From positions 1 to 25,923 of IMG/VR virus record IMGVR_UViG_3300035670_001131: 25,923 nt of DNA; one strand, 5' to 3'. Below, in pieces: positions 14,655-21,793 of the stretch. The notes beneath the pieces are model-generated. The model was not told the DNA's origin. It did not search any database and saw nothing but the letters and a program-made list of their open reading frames with translations. The DNA comes from a virus. A program made the translations under genes and the position numbers. The stretch's first letter is position 1. Each line of letters starts with the position of its first letter.

Positions 14655-15067
14655 TGCTCCGCGCGTTCCGGGAGATTCTCCTCACGCTCGACGTCAAGGC
14701 GGCCCGCGCTCTATGGGCGCGGGTTGCCCCACGGCTTCCCCAGCCGAAGGACGATGACGAGGCGCTCGTCATGCTCCACACGGCTCGGGTGAAGGCCCAG
14801 TCCGTGCCGGCAAGGGCGCGGGCCTATTCGGCCGCCTGGCTCGCCGAGCGCGAACTTGACCAGGTCGAGCCGATCATCGCGTCCTCCGCTGGGGCGGCGA
14901 CGAACACCAAGGACACCGGGCTTCGCTCTGCCCTTCTCGGGGCCATGTCCCGTGCTGCCGAGGCGGCTATTGCCGGGGGCCTCGACGTAGACAAGGACGC
15001 ACGGGAAGTTCGGCGCATCATGCTCGACGCCCGCGCCAAGGTGAAGGCCGGTCGGATCTCCGTGTGA
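14654..15067 (+). CDS. Helical hypothetical protein in adhesin block
   Basis: 137 residues, predicted mostly helical (FREILLTLDVKAARALW, EALVMLHTARVKAQSV, REVRRIMLDARAKVK) and rich in Ala and Arg. This contrasts with its beta-rich neighbours. It has no signal, Cys or membrane segment. An assembly chaperone or a connecting protein for the large repeat protein encoded next would fit its size and character, but that is a guess. The start overlaps the upstream stop by one base. Confidence 0.65.
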   Translation: MLRAFREILLTLDVKAARALWARVAPRLPQPKDDDEALVMLHTARVKAQSVPARARAYSAAWLAERELDQVEPIIASSAGAATNTKDTGLRSALLGAMSRAAEAAIAGGLDVDKDAREVRRIMLDARAKVKAGRISV

Positions 15068-15095
15068 GCGGGTCGACGACGCGGAGTGAACAAAA

Positions 15096-18000
15096 ATGGC
15101 GATCGAGTTCGTCGGCGGCGCTACGGCTACACGGACTGGCTCGGCCACTAACGGTTTTACGCTCGCGCTGGATAGCGGCCTGTCGGGCGGAATTTCGTCC
15201 TCTGTACAAGAGGGCGATCTTGTAATTGCGGCGTATGGCGTTGGCACTACGAACAGAACGCCGTCGCTTACCATCACGCCAGAGTTCGCTAGTGCAACGA
15301 GCGTTGCTGGAAGCATCGTCGTCGGCGATGGGTCGAGTTACGACAGTCGCCTCAATGCAGTCTACTTCTTTGTTGGCGCTTCACCGAATACGGATACGCT
15401 TGTTGATTTCGCCGCCACAGGAAACAATGCTGATGGCGGCGGTGGAGCTGTCTATGTATTTCGTGGCGTTGATCCGACGACGCCTCTGGATGGCGTTACC
15501 CCTGTAACGGACAGTGGCACAGGCGCAGTAGGCCCGAACCCACCGTCAATCCAGCCCGCCACCTCTGGCGCGGTTGGTGTCTTCATCGGCGCCTCCGGTT
15601 CTCCCGTTGTCCAGACCTACGGGCATTCAACGTTAACCGATGTCCAACAGGCGATCGGGGCGGACTCCCAAGACGGCGGCGTCGTAATCGCGCATGAGTT
15701 CTGGTCCGGTTCCGGCGCGATGGACCCGGCAGCGTTTACTGGTGGTGGTACGAATGCCGCTGGCGGCTGGTCCGCGCTGTCTTTTGTCTTGCGCCCGTCA
15801 TCAGCTTCGGTTGAATCTGGTGACGGATCTGCTGATGGTGATGGTGCCGCGACCGGCGTCGGTGCATCCATTGCGGCGGCGGTCGGTGCAGCGTCTGGAA
15901 CCGGCGCTGCATCTGGCGTCATGGTTTCGCCGAAGATCGACCTTCTCTCGTCCGACTTCACGGCCATTGACACGGACATATTCGAGGTCACCGAGGCGGT
16001 CTCGGGCTATGTCGACATGGCCTCGGGCACGCTGTCCATCGAGGCGCGCGACACCTATCCGACGCTTGCCACCAAGGGGACATGGGATCTCGACGAAAGC
16101 TCGGTCTTCGTCGCCGTAAATAGCGTCGGCAACGAGGTCGACCCGGCGAACGGCCGCGAGGTCATCATACAGGTTGTTGATCCGGACAGCGTAACCGGTG
16201 GCGATGGCGTCGGTGTCATCATCCTGTCGGCGTACACAAAGGCCGCGTTCACGACGGATTCCGGGTCGACGACCTATCACGGGTTCACGACGTGGAGCCC
16301 GGTGTCAGAGAAATTTTGGCGCATCCGGGATACGTCGGGCACGACCTATATCGAATACTCGGCGGACGGGTCGTCCTGGTCGACGCTCCGCTCGCAGTCG
16401 TCCGCCTCGTGGATCGGCGACGTCGAGTTCCAGATCTCCGCCGGCAACTACAACGGCGACGAAGATCCGATCGAGATTGCTGAGTTCAGCCAGCTCAACT
16501 CGACGGCGAGTGTCCAGTCTGGTGATGGCTCGGCTTCCGGGTCCGGTGCCGCATCAGGTGTTGGTGCTTCAATTTTCTCGGCCGCTGGGTCCGCCTCGGG
16601 TACGAGTGATGCGGCCGGTGTTGGTGCCTCTATCGCGGCCGGCGATGGAGCGGCCTCGGGCACGGGCGATGCCACTGGCGCCGGCGCCTCCATAGCGGAA
16701 GCCGCGGGGTCGGCGTCAGGAACGGGCGCAGCTACCGGTGGTGGCTCCACAGGCGGTGCTGGCTCCGGCTCCGATGTCGAGTCCCTGTCCGGCGACGCCC
16801 AGTCCGGGGTCGACGACCTCCTTCTGTCCGGCGATGCCCAGTCTGGCACTGACAATGTCAAGCTCTCAGGCGACGCCCAGTCCGGCGGCGCGGTCGAGTC
16901 CGGCGCTGGTTCGGCGGCCGGTTCCGGCGCGGCCAGCGCGGTAGGCGCGTCCACGGCGGCGAGCGTTGGGGCGGCGGCCGGCACTGGCGAGGCGACCGCG
17001 GTAGGGGCCGCGACGTCCGCTGCGGATGGCTCTGCGTCTGGAACTGGCACTGCGTCCGGTGTCGGCGCGGCGACCGCGGCTTCCGATGGTTCGGCTTCCG
17101 GCACGGGCGCTGCAACTGGCGTTGGCGCTTCGGTCGCGGGTTCGGCCGGCGCGGCGGCTGGATCTGGCGAGGCGACGGCCGTTGGCGCTTCGGTCGCGGC
17201 CGGTGAAGGTTCGGCCTCCGGTACTGGAGCCGCGACGGGCGTTGGTGCCTCGACCGCGGCCGCGACGGGTTCTGCTTCTGGCACGGGCGACGCATCCGGT
17301 GTCGCCGCCGACTTCGACGAGGGCGTTGGCCTCGCCGAGGGAACCGGCGCGGCGTCTGGCGTCGGCGCTTCCACTGCGGCATCCGCGGGGTCCGCGGCGG
17401 GGAATGGCGCGGCGGCCGGCGTTGGCGCATCCACGGCCGCGGGCGCTGGCAGCGCGGCTGGGACCGGAGACGCAACGGCGGTCGGCGCCTCTACGGCGGT
17501 GTCCAGCGGTTCCGCCTCGGGCACGGGTGACGCCACCGCTGTCGGACGGTCGACCGCCGCGGCCGCTGGTAGCGCGGCCGGAACCGGCGACGCGACCGGT
17601 ATCCCGGACCTGATCTATGAGACCGATGGCTCGGCCAGCGGCTCGGGTGCCGCGACTGGTGTCGGTGCGAGCACTGCGGCCGCGGCCGGTTCCGCGGCGG
17701 GGACGGGAGACGCCACCGCGGCGAGCTCCACGGTCCTGTCTGGAGATGGATCAGCATCCGGAACCAGTGCGGCTTCCGGCGTTGGCGCCTCGACGGCCGC
17801 CGCGGCCGGATCGGCGTCCGGTACGGGCGAGGCCTCCGGTGTCGGGGCGTCGACCAGCGCCGCGGCGGGTTCCGCGACTGGCGTTGGCGCCGCGACCGGC
17901 GCATCCGAAGCATCCGTTCCTGGTGCGGGCAGCGCGACCGGGACCGGTGCCGCTTCCGGCGTTGGCGCGTCAACGGCCTCCGGCGCTGGGTCTGCCGCCG

Positions 18001-19325
18001 GGACGGGCGATGCGACCGGCGTTGGAATCTCGACGGCGAGCGCGGCTGGGTCCGCGTCCGGTGTAGGGGCGGCCGCGGCGGATGGTTCGGCGGTCATCCC
18101 GGCAACGGGTTCGGCGGATGGAACGGGCGCCGCTTCCGGCGTCGGCACCTCGACGGGCGCGGCCGATGGCTCCGCGTCCGGAACGGGAGATGGTACTGGC
18201 GTCGGCGCCTCCACGGCGAGCGCGACGGGTTCGGCAGATGGCACAGGCGCGGCGACAGGCGTAGGCGCCTCGACCGCGGCCGCGGCGGGTTCCGCCTCCG
18301 GGTCTGGCGATGCCATCGCCATCAGCGATTCCGGGACCGCTACGGGCTCCGCAGGCGGCTCCGGCGCGGCGAGCGGTGTTGGTGCCTCCACGGCCGCCGC
18401 GGCCGCCACGGCTGATGGAATCGGCCAGGCGGACGGTGTCGGAGCATCGACCTCCGCTGGGGCCGGTTCGGCGGCAGGGTCCGGAGATGCGAACGGCGTC
18501 GGCGCTTCTACGGCGGCCGCTGCCGGGTCCGCGACTGGCTCCGGAGATGCGAACGGCGTCGGCGCGTCCACCGTGGCAGGAGACGGTGCCGCGGCCGGGA
18601 CTGGCGCCGCCTCGGGCGTCGGCGCTTCCACGGCGGTTGCGGACGGTTCCGCATCCGGCTCCGGCACGGCAACGGGCGCCGGCCAGTACATCGTCCCCGC
18701 GGCCGGTTCGGCTTCCGGGACCGGCTCCGCAACCGCCTCGAGCGACAGCGCGACCGGAACTGGCTCCGCGTCCGGTTCGGGTGACGCGACCGGCGTTGGA
18801 ACGTCGATCCTGGCTGGGGCGGGATCCGCGGCCGGCACGGGCGATGCCACGGCGGGCGGCGCGTCCATCGCTGCGGCGGCAGGCGCCTCGAGCGGGTCCG
18901 GAGATGCGGTCGGCGTCGGCTCATCGGTCGTCTCCGCGGCCGGCAGCGCGTCCGGCCTCGGCGATGCGACGGCTACCAGCGACTCCGGGTCGGCGTCTGG
19001 TTCTGCGTCCGGCTCCGGCGATGCCACGGGCGTCGGCACGGCCATTCTGGCGGGCGACGGCGCCGCCGCCGGCACGGGCGACGCGACCGGCGTCGTCATC
19101 GCCTTCGCCGCGGCGGCCGGATCGGCTTCCGGATCCGGGGAGACCACCGGCGCGGGTGGCGCAATCGCGAGCGGCGCCGGGTCCGCCGACGGGTCCGGGA
19201 ACGTCATCTGCTTCGCGACTGCCGTGGCGGCGATGCAGGGCGCCGCGGCCGGCACCGGGTCGGCGTTTGGAATTTCGAACTCCGCGCGGCGGGCCCGGCG
19301 CCGCGTGTTCAACGCGATAGGGTGA
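15096..19325 (+). CDS. Giant Gly/Ala/Ser/Thr repeat protein with two jelly-roll-like domains
   Basis: 1409 residues. Residues 1-240 form a beta-rich domain (EGDLVIAAYGVG, AVYVFRGVDP, WSALSFVLRP) like ones often found in phage surface proteins. Residues 241-275 are two repeat units. Residues 276-474 form a second beta domain resembling a concanavalin-type lectin (FWRIRDTSGTTYIEYSADG). From residue 475 to 1392 there are about 44 copies of a 20-residue unit close to GSASGTGAATGVGASTAAAA. The C-terminus is basic (ARRARRRVFNAIG). There is no signal peptide. It probably forms a long virion fibre or shaft, possibly a beta-solenoid. GGAG nine bases upstream supports the ATG. The 5' part is poorer in G+C than the rest. 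Confidence 0.88.
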   Translation: MAIEFVGGATATRTGSATNGFTLALDSGLSGGISSSVQEGDLVIAAYGVGTTNRTPSLTITPEFASATSVAGSIVVGDGSSYDSRLNAVYFFVGASPNTDTLVDFAATGNNADGGGGAVYVFRGVDPTTPLDGVTPVTDSGTGAVGPNPPSIQPATSGAVGVFIGASGSPVVQTYGHSTLTDVQQAIGADSQDGGVVIAHEFWSGSGAMDPAAFTGGGTNAAGGWSALSFVLRPSSASVESGDGSADGDGAATGVGASIAAAVGAASGTGAASGVMVSPKIDLLSSDFTAIDTDIFEVTEAVSGYVDMASGTLSIEARDTYPTLATKGTWDLDESSVFVAVNSVGNEVDPANGREVIIQVVDPDSVTGGDGVGVIILSAYTKAAFTTDSGSTTYHGFTTWSPVSEKFWRIRDTSGTTYIEYSADGSSWSTLRSQSSASWIGDVEFQISAGNYNGDEDPIEIAEFSQLNSTASVQSGDGSASGSGAASGVGASIFSAAGSASGTSDAAGVGASIAAGDGAASGTGDATGAGASIAEAAGSASGTGAATGGGSTGGAGSGSDVESLSGDAQSGVDDLLLSGDAQSGTDNVKLSGDAQSGGAVESGAGSAAGSGAASAVGASTAASVGAAAGTGEATAVGAATSAADGSASGTGTASGVGAATAASDGSASGTGAATGVGASVAGSAGAAAGSGEATAVGASVAAGEGSASGTGAATGVGASTAAATGSASGTGDASGVAADFDEGVGLAEGTGAASGVGASTAASAGSAAGNGAAAGVGASTAAGAGSAAGTGDATAVGASTAVSSGSASGTGDATAVGRSTAAAAGSAAGTGDATGIPDLIYETDGSASGSGAATGVGASTAAAAGSAAGTGDATAASSTVLSGDGSASGTSAASGVGASTAAAAGSASGTGEASGVGASTSAAAGSATGVGAATGASEASVPGAGSATGTGAASGVGASTASGAGSAAGTGDATGVGISTASAAGSASGVGAAAADGSAVIPATGSADGTGAASGVGTSTGAADGSASGTGDGTGVGASTASATGSADGTGAATGVGASTAAAAGSASGSGDAIAISDSGTATGSAGGSGAASGVGASTAAAAATADGIGQADGVGASTSAGAGSAAGSGDANGVGASTAAAAGSATGSGDANGVGASTVAGDGAAAGTGAASGVGASTAVADGSASGSGTATGAGQYIVPAAGSASGTGSATASSDSATGTGSASGSGDATGVGTSILAGAGSAAGTGDATAGGASIAAAAGASSGSGDAVGVGSSVVSAAGSASGLGDATATSDSGSASGSASGSGDATGVGTAILAGDGAAAGTGDATGVVIAFAAAAGSASGSGETTGAGGAIASGAGSADGSGNVICFATAVAAMQGAAAGTGSAFGISNSARRARRRVFNAIG
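15816..15920 (+). repeat. First short block of the 20-residue repeat
   Basis: Thirty-five codons with two repeat units (one slightly long, one truncated) separate the two folded domains of the large protein. They have the same GDGSADG and GAASGTGAASGV pattern as the main array 600 bases downstream. Confidence 0.8.
16518..19271 (+). repeat. Main tandem array of about 44 20-residue (60-base) units
   Basis: I read 44 units, most exactly 20 codons long, with consensus GSASGTG-D/A-A-T/S-GVGASTAAAA. Gly falls at unit positions 1, 5, 7, 11 and 13. Codon choice varies between units (GGT, GGC, GGA), so the DNA is more diverged than the protein. One pair of adjacent units is identical over 26 bases (18480-18505 and 18540-18565). 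About every four to six units, the second half is replaced by unrelated residues without changing the unit length much. Confidence 0.93.
16785..16888 (+). repeat. Three copies of an LSGDAQSG motif
   Basis: Three LSGDAQSG motifs, spaced about 13 residues apart and separated by VDDLL and TDNVK, interrupt the 20-residue array after its fourth unit. They form a separate repeat family inside the protein, perhaps a hinge or binding segment. Confidence 0.8.
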
Positions 19326-19328
19326 AAC

Positions 19329-19520
19329 ATGGCCGACAAGCAGATCAGCGAACTCACGGCCGCCGGCACGCTCGACGGCACCGAGATCGTCCACATCGTC
19401 CAGAGCGGGAACTCCCGCAAGGTGACGCTTGATGACGTGGTGGCCCTGGCCCCCGCTCCGGCGGACGGGATCACCCGCGGCCAGGCCGTCGCCATCGCGT
19501 CCAGCAACTTCATGAACTGA
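19329..19520 (+). CDS. 63-residue stand-alone fibre-base-like protein
   Basis: The sequence DKQISELTAAGTLDGTEIV..VQSGNSRKVTLDDV matches the short motif that commonly opens large phage tail fibre proteins (K.S.L..A..L.G.E..P.VQ.G...K.T). Here it is the whole protein, starting three bases after the repeat gene and ending in SSNFMN. It may be a virion-attachment adaptor for the neighbouring fibre-like proteins or a remnant of a larger fibre. There is no obvious frameshift to a downstream frame. Confidence 0.7.
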   Translation: MADKQISELTAAGTLDGTEIVHIVQSGNSRKVTLDDVVALAPAPADGITRGQAVAIASSNFMN

Positions 19521-19530
19521 GAGGCACCAG

Positions 19531-19950
19531 ATGGCCGCGAACACCGCACCGATCTACAGCCGCGTCGGCCAGATCGAATGGGCGTCCTCGTCCTCCGCGC
19601 TGACCACTGCGTCGACCGCCAAGGACGGCACGGGCGCCACGCTCGTCTTCACGGCAGACGCGACCGAGGGAAGCTGGGTCACGAAGATCCGGTTCCGGCC
19701 GGCGGGCACCAACGTTGCGTCCATGGCCCGCGTCTTCATCAACAACGGGTCGACGAGCGCGACGGCGGCGAACAACGTGCTCTGGGATGAGATCACGCTG
19801 CCGGCGACGACCGGCACGGAGTCCGCCGCGCTGATCGGTCCGGAACTGAACCTCGGCTTCGCCCTCCCGCCCGGATACCGGATCTACGTCGCCCTCGGCA
19901 CGTCCGTCTCGGCCGGCTACTACGTCACCGTGATCGGCGGGAAGTATTGA
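19531..19950 (+). CDS. Beta-rich structural protein, unknown family
   Basis: 139 residues. NTAPIYSRVGQIEW at the N-terminus, then TLVFTADATEGSWVTKIRF, and a C-terminal strand PGYRIYVALGTSVSAGYYV. The alternating pattern and lack of Cys or membrane segments fit a single beta-sandwich virion protein. I have seen similar small proteins annotated as hypothetical next to phage fibre genes, but recognise no named family. It follows the 63-residue gene by ten bases, with GAGAGG upstream of the ATG. Confidence 0.7.
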   Translation: MAANTAPIYSRVGQIEWASSSSALTTASTAKDGTGATLVFTADATEGSWVTKIRFRPAGTNVASMARVFINNGSTSATAANNVLWDEITLPATTGTESAALIGPELNLGFALPPGYRIYVALGTSVSAGYYVTVIGGKY

Positions 19951-19953
19951 TCC

Positions 19954-20862
19954 ATGGGACCGTCCGCCAACGACCTGTTCAACTTGAACTTCCCGGAGTA
20001 CGCGGACGTCTGGATGCAGCTTGGGTTCCACCGCGGGATCAACCAATATAACAACGGCTATGAATTGATCGAGTGGAAGAAGCCTCCCCGCGCCAATCTC
20101 GTCTTCATGATGGGGATGGGTCATGGTGGACGCGGTGGGGATGGTCGCGGGAACGCCGCCGGGAACGTCAGGTCTGGCGGCGGCGGCGGCGCCTCGGGGT
20201 GTCTCTGCTCTCTCCTGATACCGGCGCAGTTTCTTCCCGATACGCTCTGGTGTCAGGTGCCCTGCAACCCACTGTCGACCTCCGACCTTTACGTCATGTT
20301 TCACCCGTCGACGATTGCCTACGCGCAGTACAAGGTCATGCACGTCACTTCTGGGAGCAATGGGACGACCGCCAGCGGGAGCGCCACTTCCTACGCGGGT
20401 GGGACCACGCCCACGCAGAGCGACCTCGGTGCCGGCGCGGCTGATGTCGGCCTGTTCGCGTATCAAGCGGGCAGCGCAGGCGCGACAGGTCGCGGTTCGG
20501 CCGCTGGTGATGACGCCGCCTCGTCTCCAACGAGTTCGCGTACAGCGGGCGCCGGCGGGGGCGGCGTGGACGCATCCAACGTCGAGTATGCGGGCGGCGG
20601 CCAGCCGGCCATGCGGAACGGCCTCATCGCAGCGGCGCCGGGCGGCGCGGTTGGCGGCGGGAACGGGGCCGGTGGTGTCGTTGTCCGCCAGCCGTTGTTC
20701 TTCCAAGGCGGGTGTGGCGGCGGCGGCAACGCTTCCGGCACGGGTGGGACCGGCGGTCATGGCGGAATCGGCGCAGGCGGCGGCGGTGGCGGCGGTGGGC
20801 TGACGACCGGCGGTGCCGGCGGGCTCGGTGGCCCCGGCCTTCTTCTCATTGTCTCGTGGTGA
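19954..20862 (+). CDS. Glycine-rich adhesin-like protein, copy 1
   Basis: 302 residues. The N-terminal 35 residues end in the motif IEWKKPPRANLVF, followed by Gly-rich segments (GGRGGDGRG, SGGGGGASG), a LPDTLWCQV motif near residue 92, and a long Gly-rich C-terminal half ending GGAGGLGGPGLLLIVSW. It shares this plan with the next two genes but is the most diverged. Tail-tip adhesins built of packed polyglycine-II helices (phage S16 gp38 type) have comparable Gly runs, with variable loops that contact the receptor. Receptor binding is inferred from that resemblance. Confidence 0.78.
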   Translation: MGPSANDLFNLNFPEYADVWMQLGFHRGINQYNNGYELIEWKKPPRANLVFMMGMGHGGRGGDGRGNAAGNVRSGGGGGASGCLCSLLIPAQFLPDTLWCQVPCNPLSTSDLYVMFHPSTIAYAQYKVMHVTSGSNGTTASGSATSYAGGTTPTQSDLGAGAADVGLFAYQAGSAGATGRGSAAGDDAASSPTSSRTAGAGGGGVDASNVEYAGGGQPAMRNGLIAAAPGGAVGGGNGAGGVVVRQPLFFQGGCGGGGNASGTGGTGGHGGIGAGGGGGGGGLTTGGAGGLGGPGLLLIVSW

Positions 20863-20865
20863 CGC

Positions 20866-21789
20866 ATGGAACAGATCGGCCCCCCGCACACGCGGAAGCT
20901 CGGCACGACGACGCAGTTCCTCGTCGGAGGGACGTGGACGCCGTGGCAGAAGCCGCGCAATTGCCTGTTCATCATGATCCTGACCATCGGCGCGGGCGGT
21001 GGTGGCGGTGGTGGTCTCAACACAGCCTCCGGTGCAGGAGCGCAGCACGGCGGTCTTGGAGGGGGATCGGCGGCGATCCGCAAGTCGTTCTTCTTCGCAC
21101 CGCACCTGCCTGACACGCTGTGGGTCTACGTCGGTCTCGGTGGGGCGGGCGGCTCTGCCGACGTCGCGGGTAGCAACGGTGAATCCTCTTGCGTCGGCGT
21201 CCTCCCGGAAAAGAACGTGAACCACCTGCTCTCGTCGGCGAACGGCGGCGTCGGCGGTGGTAATGGTACGAGCGGCGGCGGTGGTACGGGTGGCACTGCG
21301 GCGACGTTCTCCACCGAGTGCTATCTGGGCGGTCCGATGTTCGGGATCGAACCGATCGCCATTGCGTCGTTCTACAACGAGCACGCCTTCGTTGCGGGTC
21401 TGACCGCGACGACGCGCACGGCGAGCGCCTACAGCGCGCGGGCGGTGCTGCAAAGCGGGACGATCACACTCCCCGGCGGCAATGGCGGGTCTTGGAGCGG
21501 CACAACGCAGCGCGCCGGCGAGGGTTTCGCCGCATCGACCAACAGCGTGATCCCTGCGGTGGGCGGCGGCGCGACAGGCGGCGGACGCGGTGTGGACGGC
21601 TACATCGTCACCATGCAGCCTCCGATCTTCACGGGCGCGTCCGGCGGCGGCTGCAACTCTGGCGGCACGGGCGGGGCCGGCGGCAACGGCGCGCCGGGCT
21701 GCGGGGGTGGGGGCGGCGGTGCCGGGAACGGAACCGGCGGCGCTGGCGGTCGTGGTGGCGACGGCCTGATCGTGATCGCGGCGAGGTGA
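20866..21789 (+). CDS. Glycine-rich adhesin-like protein, copy 2
   Basis: 307 residues. It shares with its neighbours a W.KP motif (TPWQKPRNCLF), an immediate Gly run (GAGGGGGGG), HLPDTLWVYVGLGG near residue 85, and a Gly-rich C-terminus ending GGAGGRGGDGLIVIAAR. Between the Gly segments are non-repetitive inserts (for example FSTECYLGGPMFGIEP and FYNEHAFVAGL) that differ from the other copies and could be receptor-contact loops. It starts three bases after the previous stop. Function is inferred as in copy 1. Confidence 0.78.
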   Translation: MEQIGPPHTRKLGTTTQFLVGGTWTPWQKPRNCLFIMILTIGAGGGGGGGLNTASGAGAQHGGLGGGSAAIRKSFFFAPHLPDTLWVYVGLGGAGGSADVAGSNGESSCVGVLPEKNVNHLLSSANGGVGGGNGTSGGGGTGGTAATFSTECYLGGPMFGIEPIAIASFYNEHAFVAGLTATTRTASAYSARAVLQSGTITLPGGNGGSWSGTTQRAGEGFAASTNSVIPAVGGGATGGGRGVDGYIVTMQPPIFTGASGGGCNSGGTGGAGGNGAPGCGGGGGGAGNGTGGAGGRGGDGLIVIAAR

Positions 21790-21793
21790 GCGC

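Noticed and set aside
16518-19271. CRISPR array
   Set aside because: The 60-base periodicity is coding repeats with no conserved short repeat and unique spacers.
17615-19549. Long minus-strand open frame rich in Pro and Ala opposite the repeat array
   Set aside because: It mirrors the GC-rich repeat codons of the + strand gene, with no start context; an antisense shadow.
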